From NCBI RefSeq assembly GCF_001542915.1, contig NZ_LNNH01000010.1, positions 243,039 to 307,038 of the forward strand: DNA of 64,000 nucleotides, read 5' to 3'. Of the stretch, positions 51,076 to 60,794 are shown piece by piece (position 1 is the stretch's first letter; each line of letters opens with the position of its first letter). The position numbers were made by a program, and so were the translations under genes. This DNA is from Peribacillus simplex. Its GTDB lineage: Bacteria; Bacillota; Bacilli; Bacillales; DSM-1321. The notes under the pieces are model-generated. The model had not been told where the DNA came from. It ran no database searches and saw only the letters and a list, made by a program, of their open reading frames with translations.

Positions 51076-52061
51076 TGGGAGCAACGGTGGAAGACAAGAA
51101 GGTTTTGCTTAAAGTAGATCAATTGAAGCAATATTTCCCGATCAAGGGTGGTTTTTTCGGAAGGACCGTTAACCATGTAAAGGCCGTCGACGACATCAGC
51201 TTCCATATTTATCAGGGGGAAACGTTAAGTATAGTCGGTGAATCCGGCTGTGGTAAATCGACAACCGGACGGGCCATCCTTCGATTGGATCAACCTACAA
51301 GCGGGCAGATACACTTTCAGGGCAAGGACCTTTTACGTTTAGGAAAAAAGGATATGAGGCGTACGAGGAAGGATTTGCAGGTCATCTTTCAGGATCCCTT
51401 CGCCTCCCTCAATCCTAGACAGACGATCGGGCAAATTCTCGGAGAAGCCTTAGCGATTCAAAATGTAGTGCCTAAAGAAAATCGCCGGGGCAGGATTGAG
51501 GAATTATTGGGACATGTCGGCCTGAGACCTGAATCACTGGAAAGATACCCACATGAATTCAGCGGCGGTCAAAGGCAGCGGATCGGGATTGCACGGGCAC
51601 TTGCCGTAGATCCTAAATTGATCATTTGCGATGAAGCGGTATCTGCACTCGATGTCTCCATTCAGGCGCAGGTGCTGAATCTATTAAAAAAATTGCAACG
51701 GCAATTCGAACTTACCTTTCTTTTCATATCGCATGACTTAGGGGTCGTGCGCCATATCTCGGATCGCGTCATGGTGATGTATCTAGGAAAGATCGTCGAA
51801 ATCGCCGACAAAAAGTCGATATTCGAACAGCCTCAGCACCCTTATACAAGGGCCTTGCTGTCTGCGATCCCTGTACCGAATCCCGTGCAGGAAAGGGAAC
51901 GGATCCTATTGACGGGTGATGTCCCCTCGCCGATCGACCCTCCGAACGGCTGCCGTTTTCATACACGGTGCCCGTTTGTCATGGACATCTGCAAAACGAA
52001 GGCACCGGAATTGAAAAGATCAACACAAAATCATCAAGTGGCTTGTCACATTGTGTCATAA
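51072..52061 (+). CDS. Oligopeptide-type ABC ATPase (DppF/OppF-like)
   Basis: This 329-aa protein has Walker [17 protein letters not shown]-loop [16 protein letters not shown], signature [12 protein letters not shown], Walker [15 protein letters not shown], and the C-terminal Cys motif [16 protein letters not shown]. It is coupled to DppD by a 4-bp overlap. The transporter is complete, C-B-D-F plus two lipoproteins. It is followed after 79 bp by a two-component system, which suggests the transporter and its regulator were assembled as one module. Confidence 0.92.
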   Translation: MMGATVEDKKVLLKVDQLKQYFPIKGGFFGRTVNHVKAVDDISFHIYQGETLSIVGESGCGKSTTGRAILRLDQPTSGQIHFQGKDLLRLGKKDMRRTRKDLQVIFQDPFASLNPRQTIGQILGEALAIQNVVPKENRRGRIEELLGHVGLRPESLERYPHEFSGGQRQRIGIARALAVDPKLIICDEAVSALDVSIQAQVLNLLKKLQRQFELTFLFISHDLGVVRHISDRVMVMYLGKIVEIADKKSIFEQPQHPYTRALLSAIPVPNPVQERERILLTGDVPSPIDPPNGCRFHTRCPFVMDICKTKAPELKRSTQNHQVACHIVS

Positions 52062-52140
52062 ATTGTAGATTTCCGCAGAAGTCTTTAGTAAGATACTCAT
52101 AGACAAAATAATTCAAAAATATAACCAGCAGAGGTTCTCC

Positions 52141-52887
52141 ATGCTAAGTTACGAGGGATTCACCATAATTATCATGCTCTTCATTTTAGCTCCCATCATG
52201 GGGGCTATCGCTCTTTTATTTCTATTCATATTCGAAAAGAGAATCGACCTGCTTGAAAATAAAAACAAAGAGATCCGGCTGGAGCAAGCCCTGCAGGAAG
52301 CGCAATATAACAAGCTGAACCAGCAAATCCAGCCACACTTTCTCTTCAATACCCTGAATGTCATATTGGGCTTGGCCCGCCTGGACAGGAAGGCCGAATT
52401 GATCCGAGCCCTGGAGGCTTTTTCGCAATTCCTGAAATTCAAATACAAAGCTTCCGAGCCATTGATTCCCCTTGCCCAGGAAATTCAGTACACGCAGCAT
52501 TATCTCGACATCCAAAGCATTCGCTTTGGAGATCGGCTTAAGATCGACATGTCGTGCCCTGACCACTTAACCATCGCACTGGTGCCCCCTTTCATCCTGC
52601 AAACATTAGTGGAGAATTCGTTCAAGCACGGCTTGGAAAAAAAGGTCGGGGCAGCCCTTCTTCATATTCAATTCCATTTGGAATCGGAGACGATGTATCT
52701 CGTCGTGAAGGATAATGGGTGCATCGGAAACGCCACTTCCGCTGATGAGGATGGCGGACATGGCCTGGACAATATCCAAAAACGCCTACACTTGTATTTC
52801 AGCACTCGTGCACATTTAACGATAGCTTCTGATGAATCGGGCACAAAGGTGGAGGTGTCCTGGCCACTTGTTTTTGATACGAAATAG
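52141..52887 (+). CDS. LytS/YesM-type sensor histidine kinase without a sensor domain
   Basis: This 248-aa protein has one N-terminal membrane helix (IIIMLFILAPIMGAIALLFL), a short coiled coil, then the His_kinase region with the phospho-acceptor in QPHFLFNTLNVI near residue 66 and a HATPase domain (TLVENSFKHG, VKDNGC, GGHGLDNIQKRL). No extracellular loop or PAS/GAF domain is present, so it needs another protein to detect the signal. The gene is followed 14 bp later by its response regulator and then by an SSS-family membrane protein, the best candidate for that role. Possible target promoters are A, B and C. Confidence 0.88.
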   Translation: MLSYEGFTIIIMLFILAPIMGAIALLFLFIFEKRIDLLENKNKEIRLEQALQEAQYNKLNQQIQPHFLFNTLNVILGLARLDRKAELIRALEAFSQFLKFKYKASEPLIPLAQEIQYTQHYLDIQSIRFGDRLKIDMSCPDHLTIALVPPFILQTLVENSFKHGLEKKVGAALLHIQFHLESETMYLVVKDNGCIGNATSADEDGGHGLDNIQKRLHLYFSTRAHLTIASDESGTKVEVSWPLVFDTK

Positions 52888-52901
52888 AAGGAGGCACCGG
52901 A

Positions 52902-53600
52902 ATGAATGTATTATTAGTTGATGACGAACCACTGGTCCTTGAACAAATGGAATATATGATCCAATCGATATTCCCTTTTTGGAAGTTCCATAAAGCCGCT
53001 GATGCTGTTCAAGCCCTTACCCTCAACCAGAATCACAAAATCAACCTCGCTTTCCTGGACATTAACCTTCCAGGGAGATCGGGCCTTGAATTCGGTGAAG
53101 ATCTGCGGGCACTCAATAAAGATGTGGAAATCATCATGGTTACCGCCCATCAAAGCTTCGACTATGCCCAGCAATCCATCAGGATCGGGGTTGTTGATTA
53201 CTTAACGAAACCGGTGATTGAAAGTGAATTGCATAAAGTGCTATCCAAGTATCAAGAAAGCGGGGTAACCCAAAACTATTCAAGCCTGATCCATCATTCG
53301 CTATCATTCATTCATGAAAATTATGCGGACAAAATCTCGCTTTCGGACATCGCCCGTGAAGTACATACGAACCCGACTTATTTGAGCAGGAAATTCCATG
53401 AAGAGGTCGGCACCTCCTTTTCCGAATATTTAATGCACTATCGAATCGAAGCCGCTAAAAGGGCGTTAACCACTAACACGAACTGGAGCATCTCGGATGT
53501 AGCTGAACACTCCGGTTTCAACAGTCAGCATTATTTCAGCACGTTATTCCGTAAAATAGAGGGAATTACACCGAAGGAGTTCCGCGAGAAAGGAAAATGA
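52902..53600 (+). CDS. YesN-type response regulator (receiver-AraC)
   Basis: This 232-aa protein has a receiver domain (LVDDEP, acceptor Asp in LAFLDINLPGRSG near 54, Lys in YLTKPV) and a C-terminal AraC DNA-binding domain (SLSDIAREVHTNPTYLSRKF, then VAEHSGFNSQHYFSTLFRK). AraC-type regulators bind direct repeats spaced two helical turns, which matches the AGTAAA pairs 21 bp apart upstream of three TATAAT boxes in this island. The ribosome site GAAGGAGG precedes ATG. Direct control of those promoters is an inference from spacing and proximity. Confidence 0.9.
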   Translation: MNVLLVDDEPLVLEQMEYMIQSIFPFWKFHKAADAVQALTLNQNHKINLAFLDINLPGRSGLEFGEDLRALNKDVEIIMVTAHQSFDYAQQSIRIGVVDYLTKPVIESELHKVLSKYQESGVTQNYSSLIHHSLSFIHENYADKISLSDIAREVHTNPTYLSRKFHEEVGTSFSEYLMHYRIEAAKRALTTNTNWSISDVAEHSGFNSQHYFSTLFRKIEGITPKEFREKGK

Positions 53601-53603
53601 CCA

Positions 53604-54923
53604 TTGCGAACACGGACATTTCAAGAATACGTACAAGGCCCGATCCAAATCGGAATGGGCTTAGGAATCATCTCCCTCCTGGCACGCTGGGTGACGGGAA
53701 CCACCATATTATCCTCTCCTGAGTCCATGGTGAAGTATGGCGTGTTCGGAGGAATCGGCTACGCGATAATGGGGGCGATCGCCCTGTTCATGTTTAGCTT
53801 CATCGGCAAGCGGGTTCGGCAGGATTTTCCGGTGGGATTGACCATGGGCGACTATTTAAAAACGAGGCTGCATCCACTGGGATATTGGATCTTGCTGGTC
53901 ATCCTGGTCATAACCAGCTTACACATTTTATTCATTCAGGGAATGGCCGCCTCCACCCTCTGTCAATTCCTTTTCGATACACCGCTGTATGTCGGTTTAT
54001 TTTTCTTTTTCGTTTTTTGTGTTCTTTTTGCAGGCTTCGGCGGGTTGAAGCTCATTCATCGTTTCGCCGCCTTTCAAGTCGTTTTCATGTTTGCCGCCGT
54101 CATCTTGATTCCTTTATATTTTTTCGTAAAAGAAGGCATCCAGCCCGTTTATGATGGAATCCGCCTGTATCATCCCTATATGCTCGTGATCAATAAATAT
54201 GATTTATGGAGTTTCATTTTTGCCGGACTGCTCGTCGGATTCGGCCAATTTTTCTTTGATCTGACATCATGGCAGCGTTTGTTCATGATCGAACTGAAAA
54301 AGGTTCCCTTAACCTTTTCCTTGTCCGGCCTGATATGGCTCATATTCCCGCTCTCATTTTCATCACTGTTCATCATGGTGATCTTCACTGGCGGCTTCAC
54401 TGATATCCACTCCATTTTAGAGGGGCTGGCAAACAAGATCACGACGCCATTTTTTTTCATCCTGTTCGTGCTTTGTGCCTTCAGTGCAATCACGTCAACA
54501 TTCGGAGCCTGCCTGCATGCCTTGGTCAGCCTGATTGTCGCCAATATGATCGATCCCTTCCAGGACAGAACGACCGACCAGCAAAAAATAAGGATGGCCT
54601 ACCTTCTATCAATCAGTATCGGCGTATTGATATTCATGGCTACACTCTTATATTCCCCAAACCTATTGGAGCTTTTATTTTATTCCGGGAATATCTATTC
54701 GGCCTTGCTCGCCCCCATCCTGGTGATCGTGTTCAGCAAAGGGAAAGTCGCCAATTACATTCCGATAAGTGCGGTCTTGGCCATCGCTGCCTCCTACATC
54801 ATCCAGCCTTATGCAAGTGAATTTCAAAGCATTTGGTTCAGCGGTTTAACATCCTTCACGATCATCGTCGCATGCATGATCTATAGCTTCATCCGGAATA
54901 AATGGGAGCTTCGCAAAGATTAA
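53604..54923 (+). CDS. SSS (solute:sodium symporter) family membrane protein
   Basis: This 439-aa protein has about twelve helices. SSS-like features are the N-terminal GLGIISLLARWVTGTTIL, the SPESMVKYGVFGG loop, GDYLKTRLHPLGYW, and FFDLTSWQRLFMIE near 225. The start is a TTG at 53604, 3 bp after the regulator stop, with AAAGGAAAA upstream. It could import a nutrient, but its place as third gene of a kinase-regulator operon, where the kinase has no sensor domain, suggests it may be the signal receptor. This would be as in CbrA, where an SLC5-type module is fused to the kinase. A terminator follows directly. Confidence 0.78.
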   Translation: MRTRTFQEYVQGPIQIGMGLGIISLLARWVTGTTILSSPESMVKYGVFGGIGYAIMGAIALFMFSFIGKRVRQDFPVGLTMGDYLKTRLHPLGYWILLVILVITSLHILFIQGMAASTLCQFLFDTPLYVGLFFFFVFCVLFAGFGGLKLIHRFAAFQVVFMFAAVILIPLYFFVKEGIQPVYDGIRLYHPYMLVINKYDLWSFIFAGLLVGFGQFFFDLTSWQRLFMIELKKVPLTFSLSGLIWLIFPLSFSSLFIMVIFTGGFTDIHSILEGLANKITTPFFFILFVLCAFSAITSTFGACLHALVSLIVANMIDPFQDRTTDQQKIRMAYLLSISIGVLIFMATLLYSPNLLELLFYSGNIYSALLAPILVIVFSKGKVANYIPISAVLAIAASYIIQPYASEFQSIWFSGLTSFTIIVACMIYSFIRNKWELRKD

Positions 54924-54958
54924 AAAAAAGCTGCCGACATGATGTCGACAGCTTTTTT
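54924..54958. terminator. Bidirectional terminator after the SSS gene
   Basis: AAAAAAGCTG.CGACAT pairs with ATGTCG.CAGCTTTTTT; both strands end in long U-runs, and the flanking genes converge. Confidence 0.85.
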
Positions 54959-54972
54959 CCTCTGCTGGAATG

Positions 54973-57066
54973 CTATTTTTTAGTGAAATCCACCTTATTC
55001 AAGCCGGAAATATTAATGCGATCTCCATTTTTCAGCGTGGTCGTTACACTTGTTACCATGTAATCATCACGTTCATTGGAGAGGATTTCATTTACAAGTA
55101 AATGGTCTCCCCTGTAAATGAATAAATTTCCTGCTGAACTTGGTGTCGTTATTTTATATCTTCCCGCTGCTATATCTTTGCCTACTGTCCAGTATCCAGC
55201 ATGCAGGGTATTCGATTTAACATGGGATACTTTGGTGAACTGTACACTGTCCAGTCCAGCTATTTCAATACTGTCCCCCGATTTAATATCCGTTGTAACA
55301 GCCGTTACACTATAACCATCATCTTCATTTGATAGGATTTCATTTACATAGCGATCGTAGCTATTATCCGCGATAAATAAATTGCCGCTGCCCGATTTTG
55401 TCGTGATTTTATAACGTCCTGCCGGCAAATTTTTGCCTGCCTTCCATTTTCCTGCACTTAAACTTTTACTATAAGGTACATAAATCGTGGTGACGCTTGA
55501 TTTTCCATTTACAGTAGTCGCCGTAATTTTGGCCGTTCCAACTCCCACAGCGGTCACTTTCCCTTTACTATCGACCTTCGCTATTTTTGTATGGGACGAT
55601 TTCCACTTCACCGTTTTATTCGTTGTATTGCTTGGACTAACAGTTGCGGATAAGGCCAATGTTTTACCTTTTAACAAAGTGGCGGAAGTCTTGTTCACTT
55701 TAATTGATTTTTCCATGACCGGGGCTGTAATGGTGACCTTCACCTTAGCATCCTTTGCCCCTTTAACGCTTGCCGTGACGGTGGTCGTCCCTTTTAGTTT
55801 GCCGGTGACCTTCCCTTTGCTATCAACGGTGGCGATTTTGGTATTAGCGGATTTCCACTTCACCGTTTTGTCCGTGCTATCAGAGGGTGACACGGACGCA
55901 GTCAGGGCTCCTGTCTTGCCTGCCATGATAGACAAGCTTGATTTATTCACCTTCACCGTTTTTGTGGAAACCTTTACGGCAACGGTTTTCATGACCTTCG
56001 TGTTCTCTTTGGCAGTCGCCGTTATGGTCGCCGATCCATTTTCCAATCCTTTTATATTGCCTTTTGAATCGACTTTAGCGACTCTGGAATTCGAGCTTTT
56101 CCATAAAATCGTTTTATTCGCTGCATTGCCTGGAGCTACTGTCGCAGTTACTTTAATCGTTTGGTTATTTGAGATGTTTAACGCTGATTTACTTAATTTC
56201 AAACTAGTAGGAACAATATTCGTCACTGTAACTTCGATGCTTTTTTTAATGGATGCATCACCATCGGCAGTAGCTGTGATTGTTGTCCTGCCAGCTTTAA
56301 GTGCTTTTACATTTCCTTTCACATCTACTGTCGCAATTCGGGGATCACCGACAGTCCAACTAACACTTTTATTAATGGCACTGTTCGGATACACCGTAGC
56401 CTTTAATTGTGCGGTTTGGCTCACTAACAGGGACAGACTAGGCTTACTCAACGTGATACTTTTCGGAACTAGGATCTTTTCTTTAAAACTCATCGTACCG
56501 ACCAATGAAGAAATGTAGATTTTTTCTCCCTCCGAAGCCCTATACTCATAAGGATCTTCTTCGTTGAAGAGGTTAAGAGAATCTTTTCGGTTATATCGGT
56601 CATCCAAAATATTTATATACGCCACATCATAGTCATCCGAAGGGCGGTCAATATCCAATGCATACGTGCCTGCAGGAATATCGGTGCCTATCTCATAATA
56701 ACCAGCGGATATGTTTCTCAAGTCTACTTTCGGGATTTGCCGGACGTCCATAGTGGAAGCACCATCATATAGATTGCTTTCTATTTTGTCTCAAGCTTTC
56801 AAGCGTACCGTAAATCGTGTAGGCATGTATCCATCATCACTGAGCGTTTCATTAATTATTTCGTTCGTATCCCTCGTAATAGTAATGATTGCGGTCCCTC
56901 TTGTAATACTGAATTCAGTTAAGCCAGCGGATATTCCCTCCCCAGCTGTATAAGTCCCATCACTTATTGAATCAGTACCTGCAGCTTGTACCGTACTACT
57001 GCCCAAACCAATCGAAAGCGATAGTATCATCACGAGAATCATCTTGATAATTATATTTCTCTTCAT
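54973..57066 (-). pseudogene. Big-2 repeat surface protein interrupted by an in-frame TGA
   Basis: Reading the minus strand, a signal peptide (MKRNIIIKMILVMILSLS, ending VQA) is followed by a first repeat domain that stops at a TGA (56793-56791). The same frame then continues without another stop for 605 codons, to 54973. The repeat modules elsewhere end LKNGDRINI or IKSGDSIEI; here the text is LKA-stop-DKIES, so the TGA replaces a conserved Gly codon (GGA to TGA). The downstream part has four to five bacterial Ig-like (Big-2) domains (VKWKSSHTKIAKVDSKGKV type) and two C-terminal repeat modules. An ATG at 56751 has no ribosome site. Probably an extracellular adhesin-like protein, now broken. 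Confidence 0.75.
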
Positions 57067-57228
57067 AAAAAGTGAACCATCCTTCTTCATTAATTTTTCT
57101 TTAAGTCATCCTATAAGTATATCGACAGCAAATTCAATAATTTCATTATGCAATAATTCACTGGAATTGTATGGATAATACTTAAAAATATTTAGAAGAA
57201 TTTTCTGTTTTCTAGCCAAATCAGTGAT

Positions 57229-57400
57229 TGGCTCTTAATTTGGTCGCTTTAACCTTGAGTTTCCTCGGTTTATCCGCGAGTTTTGGCACTTTATTCGCGA
57301 ATTTAGCCCTTTTACTCGCGAATTTCGGTACTTTATTCGCGAATTCGACACTTTTACTCACGAATTCAGCAGCTGGCTCTTGATTTGGTCGCTTTAATCT
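57229..57400. repeat. 21-bp degenerate tandem array with flanking direct repeats
   Basis: Between 57275 and about 57370 four and a half units of exactly 21 bp follow each other, each starting CGCGAATT/CGCGAGTT and ending CTTTATT or TTTTACT. A 27-bp segment beginning TGGCTCTTAATTTGGTCG (57229-57255) recurs with three changes at 57374-57400, so the array is bracketed by direct repeats. Related sequence lies at about 8105-8235 and 41361-41380. Confidence 0.7.
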
Positions 57401-57437
57401 CGATTAGGCTTCCTACTCATTCAGGGTGTTTTGCTTT

Positions 57438-57498
57438 CTAAAAAAAGACAAGCTTCCCCGATTGATGTGGATACACGGCCACTTCGAATCGGGGAAGC
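57438..57498 (-). terminator. Terminator of the VOC-family gene
   Basis: GCTTCCCCGATT (57498-57487) pairs perfectly over 12 bp with AATCGGGGAAGC (57463-57452), followed by UUGUCUUUUUUU on the minus strand. Confidence 0.75.
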
Positions 57499-57542
57499 TC
57501 ATTATTGGCTTCATGCATGAACAGCTTTCAACGGCCTTCTGG

Positions 57543-57944
57543 CTAACTTGTAGGACGTTCCAAACTGCCGACTGTGGATGGTCCTGTTGCTTCTTCCTTA
57601 GCTATTGGGCAGTAAACTTCGACGAGGAATCCGCCTGGTGCAGAAACATAAAAGGTGTAGGCATGTTCATGTTTCGGCAGCCCCGCCTCGTATCCATCCG
57701 CTGTCAGTCTTCGATTTACCTCATCCACCTGCTGCTTGTTTTTCTGGGGGAAACCTATATGGAATGTTTTTGGATAATGTGCATCCTTGCCCTTCATTAA
57801 GTTCAGCAGGAATCCATCGTCATCGAACATGGCCGCAAAACCCGATCCTTTGCTTCCGATACAGGTTAAACCAAAATACGTTTCCAAAAAGTTTCGCGTT
57901 GCAGGGACATCCGTTACCGTTAAATTCAGATGATTGATTTTCAA
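57543..57944 (-). CDS. VOC (glyoxalase/dioxygenase superfamily) protein
   Basis: This 133-aa protein has the VOC beta-alpha-beta-beta-beta pattern: INHLNLTVTDVPATRNFLETYFG start, MFDDDGFLLNLMKG, HIGFPQKNKQQVDEV and YTFYVSAPGGFLVEVYCP. Metal ligands would be His5 and the late Glu in VEVY. The start is a TTG at 57944 behind GAGGGAACGATA. It diverges from a MarR regulator, with an inverted repeat between them, so it may be the regulator's target. Substrates of such small VOC proteins include electrophiles and antibiotics; specificity is unknown. Confidence 0.82.
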   Translation of the reverse strand: MKINHLNLTVTDVPATRNFLETYFGLTCIGSKGSGFAAMFDDDGFLLNLMKGKDAHYPKTFHIGFPQKNKQQVDEVNRRLTADGYEAGLPKHEHAYTFYVSAPGGFLVEVYCPIAKEEATGPSTVGSLERPTS

Positions 57945-57999
57945 TATCGTTCCCTCGCTTTCTGCTTTTGATTTAGGATGCTTCCTTTACAACATGTGA

Positions 58000-58041
58000 A
58001 ATGTTTCGTTAGAATGAATGCATAAAGAATAAACGAACATT
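58000..58041. promoter_or_regulatory. Imperfect inverted repeat between VOC and MarR genes
   Basis: AATGTTTCGTT (58000-58010) and AACGAACATT (58032-58041) form an imperfect dyad over 42 bp between divergent genes. A MarR autoregulatory operator is the natural reading. Confidence 0.4.
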
Positions 58042-58108
58042 CATTATCTCGACAATTAAACATCTTTGTCATCAAGATATATATTTATATTAAAAGGAGG
58101 ATTCACTT

Positions 58109-58597
58109 TTGTCAAACCCACATCAAGTCCCAACGACAGATTCACAGCAATATTTCGTCTCGGCCATGCGGGGTCTAGGGACCCGAACGATTTTATATCA
58201 GCAAAATGTCGCCACCTCGCTTGGACTGTATAATCATGATTTCATCTCCGTTGATATCCTGCGCGAAACCGGTCCGATCACTGCCGGAGAACTTGCCAAA
58301 AAAACCGGCCTCACCACTGGCAGCATAACGGCATTGGTCGATCGGCTTGAAAAATTCGGATACGTCCGCAGGCAAAATGATCCCAATGACCGGCGCAGGG
58401 TGATCATCGTACCCGAATATGAAGATAAAGAAGAAGTGTACAACACGTATCTACCGCTTCATAATGAAATGGTTAAGCTCGTTTCCAGCTACACGCCGGA
58501 AGAGCTGGAGCTCATCACCACGTTTTTGGGTAAAGCAAGTTCTGTCCTCGATGACCAGATTCAGCAGCTCAGCTCGAATAAACAAGGACCTAAATGA
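58109..58597 (+). CDS. MarR family transcriptional regulator
   Basis: This 162-aa protein has a winged helix typical of MarR: ITAGELAKKTGLTTGSITALVDRLEKFGYVRRQNDPNDRRR across residues ~55-95. The start is a TTG at 58109, eight bases after AAAGGAGG. It is divergent from the VOC gene and followed by a perfect terminator. MarR proteins repress neighbouring detoxification or efflux genes and release on binding phenolic or thiol-reactive ligands; the VOC gene is the obvious local target. Confidence 0.9.
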   Translation: MSNPHQVPTTDSQQYFVSAMRGLGTRTILYQQNVATSLGLYNHDFISVDILRETGPITAGELAKKTGLTTGSITALVDRLEKFGYVRRQNDPNDRRRVIIVPEYEDKEEVYNTYLPLHNEMVKLVSSYTPEELELITTFLGKASSVLDDQIQQLSSNKQGPK

Positions 58598-58612
58598 TAC
58601 GCAGCCATATGA

Positions 58613-58654
58613 AAAGACGGTATCCCGAAACCTCGGGATACCGTCTTTTTTTCA
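58613..58654. terminator. Bidirectional terminator between marR and selO genes
   Basis: A perfect 17-bp stem (AAAAGACGGTATCCCGA with its complement) with AACC loop is followed by UUUUUUU on the plus strand; the minus strand also ends in U residues. Confidence 0.85.
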
Positions 58655-58661
58655 CCTGATC

Positions 58662-60125
58662 TCAAGTCCCGCAAAAAGTCCGATAGGGCGTTGATGAAAC
58701 AGGCAATGTGGTGTATTCGGCTTGCTTGGCGGAGTGCTCGTAAGGGTTTGAGAGAACATCCAACAGCCGCTGCATCACGCTGTAGTCTCCTTTTTCCACG
58801 GCAGCTGAGAGTGCCTCTTCGACCCGGTGGTTCCTCGGGATCACCGCCGGGTTGCTGCTTTGCATCAGCTGGCTCGCTGAGGCTTTCGATTCCTGCTGCC
58901 TGCCCAGTCTGGCCTGCCAGAGCTCATGCCATTGAACGTATTCCGGTGCCCCAAAAAGGACCGTATCCTCCAATTTATCAAACGTTAGCGCGCGGAATGT
59001 GTTCGTATAATCGGCGCCATGTTTCTTCATCATGCTGAGGAGGCCGTTGATTAACGCTTCATCCTGTGTTTCTTCATTATACAGCCCCAATTTCGCTCGC
59101 ATCCCCGCCAGCCAGTGGGCGTGATGCAGCTCTTTAAAAGCCGAAATCTTCTCCTGTGCCAGCTCGACTGCCGAGTCCAGGTCTTCATGCAGCAACGGCA
59201 ACAGGGATTCTGCGAACCGCGCAAGATTCCAGCCGCCAATTACCGGTTGATTGCCATAGGCATAACGGCCTTGGGTGTCAATGGAGCTGAAAACCGTTGC
59301 CGGATCATAAGCGTCCATGAAGGCACATGGGCCGTAATCGATCGTTTCTCCGCTAATCGTCATGTTGTCGGTGTTCATCACCCCATGAATGAAGCCAACC
59401 AGCTGCCATTGGGCAATAAGCCTTGCCTGACGTTCGATCACTTCCTCGAACAGTGAAAGATACCGGTTCTCCCCTGCTTCTACATCGGGATAATGCCGCT
59501 TTATCGCATAATCGGCAAGCGTCCTGAGCTCGTCGATCGTGCCCCATTTCGCCGCGAACTGAAAGGTGCCGACGCGCAGATGACTCGCAGCGACACGGGT
59601 CATGATGGCCCCGGGCAGCCTTGTTTCCCGAATGATTGATTCGCCGGTTGTAACCACTGCCAGACTTCGGGTCGTCGGAATGCCAAGTGCATGCATCGCC
59701 TCGCTGATGATATACTCCCGCAGCATCGGCCCCAGTGCCGCACGCCCATCGCCCCCGCGCGAATACGGCGTTCTTCCCGGACCCTTGAGCTGGATATCGA
59801 CCCTTCCGCCTTGAGGAAGGATCTGCTCGCCTAGCAGGATGGCCCGGCCGTCCCCTAACATGTTGAAATGACCGAATTGATGCCCCGCATACGCTTGAGC
59901 AAGAGGCGATCCGCCTTCAGGTGTCTCGTTTCCGGCAAACACCGCCACACCAGCTTCACCCTTCAATGCCTCAACGTCCAGATTAAGCGATGCTGCCAAC
60001 GGTTCATTGAGGATGACCAACTCAGGTGAGCTTACAGGAGTCGGCTTCGTGCTCGTGAAAAACTTTTCCGGAAGACGGGCATAACTATTGTCTAAATTCC
60101 ATCCTGTTTCATTACTCTTAGTCAT
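58662..60125 (-). CDS. selO: Protein adenylyltransferase SelO (YdiU family)
   Basis: This 487-aa pseudokinase transfers AMP to protein Ser/Thr/Tyr residues. Signatures are the [15 protein letters not shown] segment near residue 88, [19 protein letters not shown] near 115, [25 protein letters not shown] near 245 and DYGPCAFMD (metal site). The C-terminus ends YRTFCGT, with the conserved Cys near the chain end. I start at 60125 after AAAGGAGAAGCC; the longer frame lacks a ribosome site. SelO is linked to oxidative-stress control through glutathionylation-type targets in E. coli. Stand-alone gene. Confidence 0.93.
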   Translation of the reverse strand: MTKSNETGWNLDNSYARLPEKFFTSTKPTPVSSPELVILNEPLAASLNLDVEALKGEAGVAVFAGNETPEGGSPLAQAYAGHQFGHFNMLGDGRAILLGEQILPQGGRVDIQLKGPGRTPYSRGGDGRAALGPMLREYIISEAMHALGIPTTRSLAVVTTGESIIRETRLPGAIMTRVAASHLRVGTFQFAAKWGTIDELRTLADYAIKRHYPDVEAGENRYLSLFEEVIERQARLIAQWQLVGFIHGVMNTDNMTISGETIDYGPCAFMDAYDPATVFSSIDTQGRYAYGNQPVIGGWNLARFAESLLPLLHEDLDSAVELAQEKISAFKELHHAHWLAGMRAKLGLYNEETQDEALINGLLSMMKKHGADYTNTFRALTFDKLEDTVLFGAPEYVQWHELWQARLGRQQESKASASQLMQSSNPAVIPRNHRVEEALSAAVEKGDYSVMQRLLDVLSNPYEHSAKQAEYTTLPVSSTPYRTFCGT

Positions 60126-60369
60126 GGCTTCTCCTTTTCTCGTTTTGTCGTTTTGTATGAATGCTCGTTCGCTCATCATTTCAGCTATATACCATACTTA
60201 AACCAAAGAATGCAGTCATTTTTAATGTCTGCTTCTGCCAATTTATTATACCGTTTCCATATGAAAATGGCTCATTTTAAGTATGGGTGACGACCCTATG
60301 CTCGTTCATGAATCCCCTAATTTCTGCAAATGGAACATATGCTTTAATGCTGGTACGCAATGATATCAG

Positions 60370-60794
60370 CTATTCAAAATCAGGCCCATCCCCATTTATA
60401 ATGACCATTGCATGTTGTTTCCCACTATTTAAGACCAGTTTGATGCTTCCTTCTCCGGACAATGATTTAAATGAACGAATGGCATCTCCCTTCATCACTT
60501 CAGAGAATACCTTTTCCCCCTTTGAATCTCTTACTATACATTCCATTTCACCATCAGTTTGCTCATCCTTTATTGAAATGGTATTGTTTTCTTTTAAAAA
60601 AGTTTGTATATCAAGCGTTTTCTCTTCACGAATATTGCCAGCGATACTCATAGCAGCTACCAAAACCTTTGAGTCTTGTAAATAGGTTGTATTCACTTCT
60701 ATTCCGTCGGTAGCCATTTTCTTTGTTCCTGTATAAAGAATCATGATTAATCCAAGCAGTAAGAAAGTACCGATCACTACCAGTATTTTTTCAT
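60370..60794 (-). pseudogene. Small membrane-anchored protein with a probable frameshift in a poly-A run
   Basis: The open frame from GTG 60777 encodes about 135 aa: one N-terminal helix (MIGTFLLLGLIMILY) and an extracytoplasmic part (VLVAAMSIAGNIREEKTLDI, ECIVRDSKGEKVF). That GTG has no ribosome site. Seventeen bases upstream, AGGAGG and an ATG (60794) open ATG-AAAAAA-TAC-TGG-TAG, which stops at once. One extra A in the A6 run (60791-60786) would give MKKILVVIGTFLLLGLIMI fused to the frame, a perfect signal-anchor start. Either the gene is frameshifted, the base is a sequencing artefact, or slippage occurs. No family is recognised. Confidence 0.55.

Noticed and set aside
55487..56518. 343-codon plus-strand frame rich in Val/Phe/Leu opposite the Big-2 repeats
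   Set aside because: It mirrors the Lys/Thr/Val-rich repeats on the other strand, has no ribosome site, and lacks any domain pattern.
57275..57370. CRISPR array
   Set aside because: The 21-bp units are contiguous and degenerate with no constant repeat/unique spacer alternation, and there are no cas genes.
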